Source: UBA3537 sp964219345
GTDB taxonomy: Bacteria > Bacteroidota > Bacteroidia > Flavobacteriales > Flavobacteriaceae
Length of the DNA: 17,636 bases
NCBI GenBank assembly: GCA_964219345.1
Contig: CAXPPN010000043.1
Location: forward strand, 1-17,636
Direction: 5' to 3'
The position numbers and the translations under genes are program-made. The notes beneath the pieces were generated by a model. It searched no databases. It saw only the letters and a list, made by a program, of their open reading frames with translations, and was not told where the DNA came from. Shown here one piece after another: positions 1 through 6,445 of this stretch. Within the stretch, counting starts at the first letter, position 1. Every line of letters starts with the position of its first letter.

Positions 1-127
1 TAATGCCTTTACCTTCAACAACAAAAAGAGGGACTAAAAAGTCATTGGGTGTAATGCTGTTTTCACGCACTAAACTTCGAATGGATGCGTTGGCACGTAA
101 ACGTCTGTTTCTTCTTAATGGATACAT
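1..127 (-). CDS. hemB: Delta-aminolevulinic acid dehydratase (porphobilinogen synthase), N-terminal fragment
   Basis: Partial gene: only the first 42 codons are inside the window and the rest lies beyond the left edge. Reading the minus strand from the ATG at 127 gives a protein starting MYPLRRNRRLRANASIRSLV, followed by a stretch ending in FLVPLFVVEGKGI. This is the characteristic N-terminus of HemB: an Arg-rich lead, then the 'P.dFlvPlFVveG' strand. HemB condenses two 5-aminolevulinate molecules into porphobilinogen in the cytoplasm. It is the last gene visible in the minus-strand hem operon, downstream of hemF and the four-helix gene. The metal-binding and active-site lysine regions are not visible, so the metal type cannot be judged. 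Identification rests on the N-terminal motif plus operon context. Confidence 0.88.
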   Translation of the reverse strand, partial: MYPLRRNRRLRANASIRSLVRENSITPNDFLVPLFVVEGKGI

Positions 128-136
128 AATTAATAG

Positions 137-149
137 TTTTAAGCTTTAA
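137..149. repeat. Left copy of 12/13-nt direct repeat flanking the four-helix gene
   Basis: TTTTAAGCTTTAA here matches TTTTAGCTTTAA at 529-540 with a single 1-nt gap. The two copies bracket the four-helix-bundle gene almost exactly. This copy lies between the end of that gene and the hemB start. It adjoins a small hairpin (CTTTAAGC, loop CAAAA, GCTTAAAG at 144-164) whose right arm contains the stop codon of the four-helix gene. Because AGCTTTAA-type sequence is partly palindromic, an inverted match (12 of 15) between 144-158 and 527-541 can also be drawn. Confidence 0.55.
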
Positions 150-158
150 GCCAAAAGC

Positions 159-518
159 TTAAAGTGATTTTTTAATGGTTTTGATTAATGAAAATAACAT
201 TTTTTTGATTTCATCTATTTTTTTCAAAAGTGCTTTAGAGTCTTTTGTAGAGATAAATTTTAATTTACTGGACACCAAAATCAAGTACTCTAACTCATGG
301 GCAGAACCTGATGAAATATAGAGGAATCTTATTAATTCTTTCTGAGTTTCTCTACCACAACCTTCTACAATATTGGTGGGTACAGACAAGCTTGCACGAT
401 TAATTTGTGAAACAAGATTGAATTGCTCAGACTTTGGGAAAGTTGAAGTGATCTGATATATATCAATCACAAGTTCATGAGACTTTTGCCATACTTTGTA
501 ATTTTTATAATCGACCAT
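159..518 (-). CDS. Four-helix-bundle protein of the S23 / 23S rRNA intervening-sequence family
   Basis: A 119-residue, mostly helical protein with the hallmarks of the small four-helix-bundle (S23, IVP-type) family. Near the N-terminus is 'KVWQKSHELVIDIY'. Residues 27-53 carry the central signature: FPKSEQF, QINRAS, SVPTNIVEG. Residues 65-77 carry FLYISSGSAHELE, and the C-terminal helix is Lys-rich. Members are encoded in 23S rRNA intervening sequences of some bacteria and as stand-alone genes in many Bacteroidota; the related Avd protein works with diversity-generating retroelements. The molecular role of the stand-alone copies is not established. The gene has no known haem role, yet sits between hemF and hemB in the same orientation. 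It is flanked by near-identical short direct repeats, which suggests an inserted unit. No reverse transcriptase or variable repeat is in the window. Confidence 0.85.
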   Translation of the reverse strand: MVDYKNYKVWQKSHELVIDIYQITSTFPKSEQFNLVSQINRASLSVPTNIVEGCGRETQKELIRFLYISSGSAHELEYLILVSSKLKFISTKDSKALLKKIDEIKKMLFSLIKTIKKSL

Positions 519-528
519 AACTTATCGC

Positions 529-540
529 TTTTAGCTTTAA
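529..540. repeat. Right copy of direct repeat flanking the four-helix gene
   Basis: TTTTAGCTTTAA, matching 137-149 apart from one missing A. It overlaps the stop codon of hemF (TAA on the minus strand, 537-539) and precedes the ATG of the four-helix gene by about 10 nt. Collapsing the two copies into one would leave hemF with its stop codon and join it to hemB with about 23 nt between them. That is what an ancestral uninterrupted operon would look like. Confidence 0.55.
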
Positions 541-1451
541 ACTGAATCAACCCATTCAACAGGGCTTTTTAAGACTTCAATTAATTTTTCTTCTTCGCTT
601 CCTTTTTCAGGGTGATGATCATATACCCATTGCACGTGTGCAGGGAGACTCATCAAAATACTTTCAATTCTACCGTTTGTTTTTAGTCCAAACAAGGTGC
701 CTTTGTCATGCACCAAATTAAATTCTACATAACGCCCTCGTCTGATTTCTTGCCAATCGCGTTGGGCTTCTGTATACGTTAGGGTTTTTCTTTTTTCAAC
801 AATAGGCGTGTAGGCTTCCAAGAAACTGTCGCCAACTTCTGTTACAAAAGCGTACCATTGTTCCATATCCATGGTGTCATTGGCTTTACAATAATCAAAA
901 AACAAACCGCCAATGCCTCGACCTTCATTTCTGTGGCTGTTGTAGAAATACTCGTCGCAACGTTTTTTGTAGTCTTCGTAGAAATTTTTATTGTGCTTAT
1001 CACAAGCGGATTTACACACACTGTGAAAATGCTTGGCGTCTTCTTCAAACAAATAATATGGAGTTAAATCTTGACCACCGCCAAACCACTGATCTACAAT
1101 AGCTCCTTCTTTATCATACATTTCAAAATAGCGCCAATTGGCATGTACTGTGGGCACCATAGGGCTTTTAGGGTGAATGACTAAACTCAAACCACAAGCA
1201 AAAAAATCAACATCTCCAACATTAAAATAGGTTTGCATGGCTGGAGGAAGTGGGCCATGGACTTTAGAAATATTAACACCACCTTTTTCAAAAACGTTTC
1301 CGTTTTGAATCACTCTTGTGCGGCCACCACCGCCTTCTTTTCGTTGCCAAAGGTCTTCTTTAAATTTTGCTTTACCATCAAGATCTTCGAGCTTAGAAGT
1401 GATTTGGTCTTGCAAATGTTCAATGTAATTATAAAATTGATTTTTCATCAT
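537..1451 (-). CDS. hemF: Oxygen-dependent coproporphyrinogen-III oxidase
   Basis: HemF, 304 residues, close to the usual ~300. It oxidatively decarboxylates two propionates of coproporphyrinogen III to vinyls, giving protoporphyrinogen IX and using O2. Family signatures are intact: HANWRYFE at 103-110, WFGGGQDLTPYY at 122-133, the GRGIGGLFFDY stretch at about 177-187, and RYVEFNLVHDKGT at 240-252 followed by the SILMSLP segment. There are two consecutive ATGs (1451 and 1448); the second, giving MKNQF, is equally plausible. The gene starts 17 nt after the hemE stop, so it is probably cotranscribed. Use of HemF rather than the radical-SAM HemN indicates haem synthesis under aerobic conditions, although a hemN elsewhere cannot be excluded. 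The stop codon lies inside the right direct repeat that flanks the four-helix gene. Confidence 0.96.
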   Translation of the reverse strand: MMKNQFYNYIEHLQDQITSKLEDLDGKAKFKEDLWQRKEGGGGRTRVIQNGNVFEKGGVNISKVHGPLPPAMQTYFNVGDVDFFACGLSLVIHPKSPMVPTVHANWRYFEMYDKEGAIVDQWFGGGQDLTPYYLFEEDAKHFHSVCKSACDKHNKNFYEDYKKRCDEYFYNSHRNEGRGIGGLFFDYCKANDTMDMEQWYAFVTEVGDSFLEAYTPIVEKRKTLTYTEAQRDWQEIRRGRYVEFNLVHDKGTLFGLKTNGRIESILMSLPAHVQWVYDHHPEKGSEEEKLIEVLKSPVEWVDSV

Positions 1452-1468
1452 AGGTAGATTTTAAGAGG

Positions 1469-2494
1469 TTATGAATTATAGGATTTTACGGCATCAATAA
1501 ATGCTTTGGCATGATCAACAGGAATATTTGGTAATATGCCGTGGCCAAGATTTACGATATATTTATCTTTTCCAAAAGCATCAATCATTTGATGCACCAT
1601 TGTTTTGATTTTATCAGGTGGGGAAAGCAATCTTGAAGGGTCAAAATTCCCTTGAAGTGTGATGTTTCCACCCGTCAAATATCTTGCATTTCTAGCAGAA
1701 CATGTCCAATCTACACCTAAAGCCGAAGCATTTGATTTTGCCATTTCCCCCAACGCAAACCAACACCCTTTTCCAAAGGCAATCACAGGGGCATCGTCTT
1801 TTAGAGCTTCAATAATTTGGTTGATGTATGGCCAAGAAAATTCTTGATAATCTGTGGGGGAAAGCATACCACCCCAAGAGTCAAAAACTTGCACTGCATT
1901 GACACCGGCCTTTACTTTTTCTTTTAGATAAGCAATGGTTGTGTCTGTAATTTTTTGCAGTAGCTGGTGAGCAGCAACAGGATTTGAAAAACATAAGGCT
2001 TTTGCTTTGTCAAAATTTTTACTTCCTTGACCTTGCACACAATAACACAAAATCGTCCAAGGCGATCCAGCAAAACCAATCAGTGGAATTTCATCATTGA
2101 GCAATTCTTTGGTGGCCTTTATGGCTTTGTACACATAATCCAACTCGGTTTTTACGTCCGGCACAACCACCTTGTCTACATCGTTTTGTGTGCGAATAGG
2201 ATTTGGGAGGTATGGGCCAAAATTTGGCTTCATTTCAACCTCAATATTCATGGCTTGTGGAATGACGAGGATGTCACAAAACAAAATCGCTGCATCCATT
2301 CCAAAACGGCGGATAGGCTGTACGGTAATTTCACTGGCGAGTTCTGGAGTTCGGCAACGGGTGAAAAAATCATATTTTTCTCTAATGGCCATAAATTCTG
2401 GCAAGTAGCGTCCGGCTTGGCGCATCATCCAAACAGGTGGGCGCTGCACGGATTCACCCTTTAATGCACGTAAAAATAAGTCGTTTTTAATCAT
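1469..2494 (-). CDS. hemE: Uroporphyrinogen decarboxylase
   Basis: HemE removes the four acetate carboxyls of uroporphyrinogen III to give coproporphyrinogen III. The chosen start (MIKNDLFLRAL) gives 341 residues, typical for the family. An in-frame ATG 18 nt upstream (2512) would add six residues, but it lies deeper inside hemCD and outside the conserved start. Both signature regions are present: PPVWMMRQAGRYLPE at 19-33 and GFAGSPWTILCY in the central part. The DIL segment after FC, with Asp74, corresponds to the catalytic Asp of the family. The start overlaps the end of hemCD by 8 nt (ATGATTAA, where TAA ends hemCD), which argues for translational coupling between consecutive enzymes. Cytoplasmic. 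Confidence 0.96.
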   Translation of the reverse strand: MIKNDLFLRALKGESVQRPPVWMMRQAGRYLPEFMAIREKYDFFTRCRTPELASEITVQPIRRFGMDAAILFCDILVIPQAMNIEVEMKPNFGPYLPNPIRTQNDVDKVVVPDVKTELDYVYKAIKATKELLNDEIPLIGFAGSPWTILCYCVQGQGSKNFDKAKALCFSNPVAAHQLLQKITDTTIAYLKEKVKAGVNAVQVFDSWGGMLSPTDYQEFSWPYINQIIEALKDDAPVIAFGKGCWFALGEMAKSNASALGVDWTCSARNARYLTGGNITLQGNFDPSRLLSPPDKIKTMVHQMIDAFGKDKYIVNLGHGILPNIPVDHAKAFIDAVKSYNS

Positions 2495-4085
2495 TGTTTT
2501 TGTCTTTAGCAATGTAGTGTTCGTTCACCAATTCAATAACGCTTTCTATGGTTGGTATTTTTGCAATGCGTACATCTTCAAAGTGTTTTGCGGCTTCTTT
2601 GGCTGTGGTTTCTCCAATACAAAAGGCCACACAATTGGGTGTGTTGTTTTTCAAAAAGCTCTGTACAGTCGACGGACTATAGAACATCACAGCTTCGACA
2701 GACTCAGGGAGTTTTGGTGCTTCGAGTTTTGTGCTATAGGCCGCTATTTCATGTACTGTGATATTGTTTTTTGTTAAAATTGTTGGGAGGTCGTCCATTC
2801 TAATATCACTACAGAAATAGGAAACTTCCGTTCCGTCTAAGAACTCAACTAAATGTTCTGCAAGTAGTTTTGCATTTTTAGCGCTATGCTTAACAGGGCC
2901 AATTTTTTGTTCAATTAATTTTTTGGTGCGCCGTCCTACACAATAGATGGTTTTAAAATTTAAGTCTTCTGCAGCACAATTGTTTAAAAGCGCTTCAACG
3001 CCATTTTTACTCGTGATGATGGCGTTTTCATGAGTTTTTTTAAGTAGCGAAGTTTTAATCCTGTTGGGTGTAGTTTTTATAAAATCTGAACTTTCAACGT
3101 TAACGGCATCTGCAAATAAATCTTTTTGCCCTGCGCTTAATGTTTTTGAAGAAAAGATATTGGTCTTATTTGGTTTTAAGCTGTTTTTACTCACCAAGTT
3201 TTTACCACCTCGTTCAACAATAAATTCCACACATTCATCTACTAGCGATATATGTTTTCCAAGCGGCGCACTACGTTTTGCTTCTACTTTTTTTGTGCCG
3301 TCTTCACTCAAAATAATGCCATGAAAATGCACTTCTTCATCTTTAATAAAAGCCAATGCGCCAATGGGTGCACTACAGCCGCCTTCTAATTTATTTAGGA
3401 AAGTACGCTCTATAAGGGTACAAATTTCAGTTTCTTCATGATTTAATGCGGAACAAACTTCTAAAGTTTCTTTATCGGATTCTAAACACGAAATCATGAT
3501 GGCCCCTTGTGCTGGTGCGGGCACCATCCATTCAAGATTTACAGCATTTGGTGGCGTTAGACCAATTCTTCCTAACCCTGCTGCTGCAAAAATGGCACCA
3601 TTCCAGTTGCTGTTGTCTTCTAGTTTTTTTAGTCTTGTATTGACGTTTCCTCTGAGTCCAACAATGGTGTGTGTTGGGTAGCGGTTGAGCCATTGCGCTT
3701 TTCGTCTCAAGCTGCCAGTAGCAACAACGGCCTCTTTTTGCGCTAAAAACTCTTCATTATTTTTAAAAACAAGGGTGTCTCTTACATTTCCACGTTTCAG
3801 AACTGCCGCTTGAACAACTCCTTTTGGCAATATTGTGGGCACATCTTTAAGGGAGTGCACGGCAATATCAATTTCTTCATTGAGCAGAGCAATATCAAGC
3901 GTACGGGTAAAAACTCCTGTAATTCCAAGCTCATAAATAGGTTGATTTAATACTAAATCTCCGGTTGATTTTACGGGAACAATTTCTGTTTTATGCCCCA
4001 AATGTTCTAATTGTTGCTGAACAGTTTTTGCTTGCCAAAGCGCAAGTTGACTATCTCTTGTTCCTATGCGAATGGTCTTGGGCAT
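2487..4085 (-). CDS. hemC: HemC-HemD fusion: hydroxymethylbilane synthase plus uroporphyrinogen-III synthase
   Basis: A 532-residue fusion. Residues 1 to about 295 are porphobilinogen deaminase: IRIGTRDSQLALWQA at the start, HSLKDVPT at 77-84 with the catalytic Asp81, RRKAQW, and LEGGCSAPIGA with Cys237, the expected attachment point of the dipyrromethane cofactor. A Lys/Asn-rich joint (about 296-306) leads into a second domain, about 307-527, that reads as uroporphyrinogen-III synthase: NIFSSKTLSAGQ, AIITSKNGVEALL, YCVGRRTKKL, VMFYSPSTVQSF (466-477) and CIGETTAKEA (489-498). The product would therefore make linear hydroxymethylbilane and close it to uroporphyrinogen III in one chain, which may limit escape of the unstable intermediate. 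It begins 3 nt after the hemA stop. HemC is certain. HemD sequences diverge widely, so that half rests on weaker motifs plus position and the absence of another hemD in the window. Confidence 0.93.
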   Translation of the reverse strand: MPKTIRIGTRDSQLALWQAKTVQQQLEHLGHKTEIVPVKSTGDLVLNQPIYELGITGVFTRTLDIALLNEEIDIAVHSLKDVPTILPKGVVQAAVLKRGNVRDTLVFKNNEEFLAQKEAVVATGSLRRKAQWLNRYPTHTIVGLRGNVNTRLKKLEDNSNWNGAIFAAAGLGRIGLTPPNAVNLEWMVPAPAQGAIMISCLESDKETLEVCSALNHEETEICTLIERTFLNKLEGGCSAPIGALAFIKDEEVHFHGIILSEDGTKKVEAKRSAPLGKHISLVDECVEFIVERGGKNLVSKNSLKPNKTNIFSSKTLSAGQKDLFADAVNVESSDFIKTTPNRIKTSLLKKTHENAIITSKNGVEALLNNCAAEDLNFKTIYCVGRRTKKLIEQKIGPVKHSAKNAKLLAEHLVEFLDGTEVSYFCSDIRMDDLPTILTKNNITVHEIAAYSTKLEAPKLPESVEAVMFYSPSTVQSFLKNNTPNCVAFCIGETTAKEAAKHFEDVRIAKIPTIESVIELVNEHYIAKDKNND

Positions 4086-4088
4086 ATT

Positions 4089-5336
4089 TTATTTATCTAA
4101 TTGAAAAATTTTTTGAATCAGCTCTAAGCTAGTGTCAATAGAATTGTTTTCTTCTTTAAGGTGGTGTGCAAAATGATTAGTAATTTTTTGAACAATCTGT
4201 GCACTCAATAGGTCTGCTTGAGGTTTGTTAAAATTTTTAAGCTTTTTGCGTTGCGTTTCAATTTCAGCTTCGGCAAAAACATTTAATTTTTCTTTGAGCG
4301 CTTTAATAGTAGGAGCAAATTTTCTGTGCTCCAACCATTCTAAAAATTCACTTTTAATGTCTTCAATTATAGCTTCTGCTACAGGAATAAATTCTTTTCT
4401 TTTTTCAAGAGTTTCATCAGTAATATTAGACAATTCATCTAAGTGTGTTAGGGAAACATTTGGTAGGCTTCTCACATTTTCATCAACATTTTTTGGTATT
4501 GATAAATCAAGAATCAAAAGTTCTTTTTTGTTTTGAATAATTTGTTTGTCTATAGTAGGATGTTGTGCGCTAGTGGCTACAATTAAAACATCAGCTTTTT
4601 CAATTTCTTCTTGAAGTTGACTGTAATCTTTAACTAAAACTTTAAATTTTCCTGCAATTTTTTCTGCACGTTCTCTAGTTCTATTGATTAGGGTAATGTG
4701 ATCGTTTTTTGTGTGTTTGATGAGATTTTCACAAGTATTTCTTCCTATTTTTCCTGTTCCAAAAAGAAGAATGTTTTTTGAATTTACATCTTTTATAGAA
4801 TTTAGAATGTATTGTACTGAAGCAAAGGAAACAGAAGTCGCTCCTGTAGAAAGCTTAGTTTCTGTTTTGATGCGTTTACTCGCTTGAATAACTGAATTTA
4901 TGAGTCGTTCTAAATAGGCATCGAGTAAATTGTATTTTTTTGAAACACGAGCACTAGATTTCAATTGACTTATGATTTCAAAGTCGCCAAGAATTTGACT
5001 GTCTAAACCCGCCCCAACTCGAAACATATGCTCAACTGCAGCATTATCTTTTAGCGTGTAGGCTACAGAGTTAAAAATTTCAGCTGTGCCGGAGGTATTT
5101 TCGCATAGAAGATCAATTAATTCTGAAGGATGTTGTACAAAGCCATAAACTTCAGTACGATTACAAGTTGAAGTTGCCACAATGCTTTCTATTCCTTTTG
5201 CTTTTGCTTGATCGAGTAGCGCGGCTTTTTTAGTAGGGCTCAAACTAAAATCTCCACGTAATTTAGCATCTGCTTTTTTATGGCTGATACCAATAACATA
5301 AAAAGAAGTTTTTTTGTCGCCTCTGTGTTGCTCCAT
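4089..5336 (-). CDS. hemA: Glutamyl-tRNA reductase
   Basis: HemA of the C5 pathway, 415 residues. It reduces glutamyl-tRNA(Glu) with NADPH to glutamate-1-semialdehyde, the committed and usually feedback-controlled step of tetrapyrrole synthesis. The N-terminus has YVIGISHKKADAKLRG, followed by TSTCNRTEVYG with the catalytic Cys58. GAGLDSQILGDFEIISQLK lies at about 108-126. The NADPH-binding LLFGTGKIGRNTCENL has its glycine motif at 193-198. The C-terminal third is the helical dimerisation domain. It is the first gene of the minus-strand operon: its ATG faces the divergent promoter region shared with the AraC-type regulator, and hemCD follows after 3 nt. The product would need hemL, not in this window, to make 5-aminolevulinate. 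Confidence 0.97.
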   Translation of the reverse strand: MEQHRGDKKTSFYVIGISHKKADAKLRGDFSLSPTKKAALLDQAKAKGIESIVATSTCNRTEVYGFVQHPSELIDLLCENTSGTAEIFNSVAYTLKDNAAVEHMFRVGAGLDSQILGDFEIISQLKSSARVSKKYNLLDAYLERLINSVIQASKRIKTETKLSTGATSVSFASVQYILNSIKDVNSKNILLFGTGKIGRNTCENLIKHTKNDHITLINRTRERAEKIAGKFKVLVKDYSQLQEEIEKADVLIVATSAQHPTIDKQIIQNKKELLILDLSIPKNVDENVRSLPNVSLTHLDELSNITDETLEKRKEFIPVAEAIIEDIKSEFLEWLEHRKFAPTIKALKEKLNVFAEAEIETQRKKLKNFNKPQADLLSAQIVQKITNHFAHHLKEENNSIDTSLELIQKIFQLDK

Positions 5337-5365
5337 TTATTTGGGATAATACTTGCGGTTGGGTG

Positions 5366-5373
5366 CAAAAATA
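5366..5373 (-). promoter_or_regulatory. Probable -7 box of the hemA operon promoter
   Basis: TATTTTTG on the minus strand fits the Bacteroidota -7 consensus TAnnTTTG. It lies about 30 nt upstream of the hemA ATG. No clear TTG -33 element is present at the expected distance upstream. It is the mirror image of the box for the AraC-type gene: a 10-bp sequence TGCAAAAATA at 5364-5373 recurs inverted at 5448-5457. Confidence 0.5.
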
Positions 5374-5447
5374 GTATGTATGTTAACTAAAAAATAACGC
5401 TAGAGGAACTTTATTTGTCGTTTAGGGTTTAGTCCCCAATAATTTCT

Positions 5448-5455
5448 TATTTTTG
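5448..5455 (+). promoter_or_regulatory. Probable -7 box of the AraC-regulator/hemH operon promoter
   Basis: TATTTTTG on the plus strand fits the Bacteroidota -7 consensus TAnnTTTG, about 57 nt upstream of the regulator's ATG. A well-spaced TTG -33 element is not obvious, since the nearest TTG (5415-5417) is about 30 nt away. Weak -33 recognition would be compatible with a promoter that needs an activator. The 74 bp between this box and its mirror copy would be the natural place for a shared operator. Only weak candidates are seen there, such as GTTAAC at 5382-5387 and GGG/CCC arms around 5425-5437. Confidence 0.5.
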
Positions 5456-5511
5456 CAACTTAAATAAAATTATCAGGTTAAAATTGACAACTATTACAAT
5501 TTTTATTTATA

Positions 5512-6432
5512 ATGAATCTAAATAAGAAAAATTCAAATACTTTAACAGAGGTGGATAAAAATGTCGCTACAGGGACTTTTTTGGAAACTTCTATCGAATC
5601 AGGGTTTTTGGTAATGACTTATCAAAATGAATTTGATACTCCAAAGGTTTTAGAAAAATCAATTGACAATTCATTTATACAGTTTCATTTTTGTCTTAAA
5701 GGGACCACACAATTTTGTTTCAACAATAACACTTACACTCTTGATATTCCCGAAGAAAATTCTCTATTGTTGTATAATCCTCAAAGAGATTTGCCAATAC
5801 ATATGATTGCTCAACCAAATACTTGGGTGGTTTCTGTTTTGATATCCATCAAAAAATTCCATGCGTTATTTTCTCATGAAGCAAGTTATATTACTTTTTT
5901 GAACGATGATAATAAGCTAAAAAAGTATTATAAAGATGGCTACATTTCGCCGTCAATGGCGATTGTTCTCAATCAAATTATCAATTATAATTTGAATTCA
6001 AATCTTCGTGAGTTGTATTGCAAAGCAAAAGTTTATGAGTTGCTAAGTTTGTATTTCAATAGAGGAGAAGAAGCCAATGTAGAACAATGTCCTTTCTTGG
6101 CCGATGAATCGAATGTTATAAAAATAAAACAAGCTAAAGATATCATCATTCAGCGAATGGCCGAACCTCCAACTTTGACAGAATTAGCCGCCGAAATAGA
6201 TATTAGTTTAAAAAAACTGAAAGAAGGGTTCAAACAAATTTATGGCACTACAGTTTATGGCTTTTTGTTTGATTATAAAATGGAAGTTGCTAGAAAATTG
6301 TTAGAATCAGGGACCAATAATGTTAATGAAGTTGGGCTTAAAGTTGGTTACAGCACAGCAAGCCATTTTATTGCTGCTTTTAAAAAACAATATGGAACAA
6401 CTCCAAAAAAATATATCCAATCCTTAAATTAA
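5512..6432 (+). CDS. AraC-family transcriptional regulator with Cys-Pro motif, divergent from hemA
   Basis: A 306-residue regulator. Residues 1 to about 190 form a sensor domain with beta-rich, cupin-like segments (QFHFCLKG, NTYTLDIPEENSLLLYNP) of the kind seen in PchR-like AraC proteins. Residues about 205-305 form the double helix-turn-helix DNA-binding domain: LTELAAEIDISLKKLKEGFK as the first HTH, then NEVGLKVGYSTASHFIAAFK with the classic AraC ending KKQYGTTPKKY. Just before the DNA-binding domain is EQCPFL, with Cys193-Pro194, a match to the short Cys-Pro haem regulatory motif known from several haem-sensing proteins. The gene is transcribed away from hemA and sits 13 nt ahead of hemH, so it is positioned to regulate both haem arms. 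That haem or a porphyrin is its ligand is my inference; an iron-siderophore or another signal is also possible. Confidence 0.92.
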   Translation: MNLNKKNSNTLTEVDKNVATGTFLETSIESGFLVMTYQNEFDTPKVLEKSIDNSFIQFHFCLKGTTQFCFNNNTYTLDIPEENSLLLYNPQRDLPIHMIAQPNTWVVSVLISIKKFHALFSHEASYITFLNDDNKLKKYYKDGYISPSMAIVLNQIINYNLNSNLRELYCKAKVYELLSLYFNRGEEANVEQCPFLADESNVIKIKQAKDIIIQRMAEPPTLTELAAEIDISLKKLKEGFKQIYGTTVYGFLFDYKMEVARKLLESGTNNVNEVGLKVGYSTASHFIAAFKKQYGTTPKKYIQSLN

Positions 6433-6445
6433 TCAATAACTAAAA

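Noticed and set aside
144..164. Rho-independent terminator between the four-helix gene and hemB
   Set aside because: The stem is short and GC-poor, with no T-run after it on the minus strand. hemB starts about 17 nt later, so readthrough is more likely.
137..540. Part of a diversity-generating retroelement, because S23 and Avd proteins are related
   Set aside because: No reverse transcriptase, template repeat or variable repeat is visible in the window. The protein fits the stand-alone S23 group.
2027..2464. 145-codon open frame on the plus strand opposite hemE
   Set aside because: It lies wholly antisense to a well-conserved hemE, resembles no protein family and has no promoter. It is a shadow of the real gene, like the other short frames opposite hemF, hemCD, hemA, hemH and atpD.
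2495..2512. Upstream ATG as the hemE start
   Set aside because: It would add six residues (MLKTKT) and lengthen the overlap with hemCD. The second Met gives the conserved family start and an 8-nt ATGATTAA overlap.
5337..5511. Riboswitch or leader RNA in the hemA/regulator intergenic region
   Set aside because: The predicted leaders are only about 25-55 nt and show no convincing stem-loop or known aptamer pattern.
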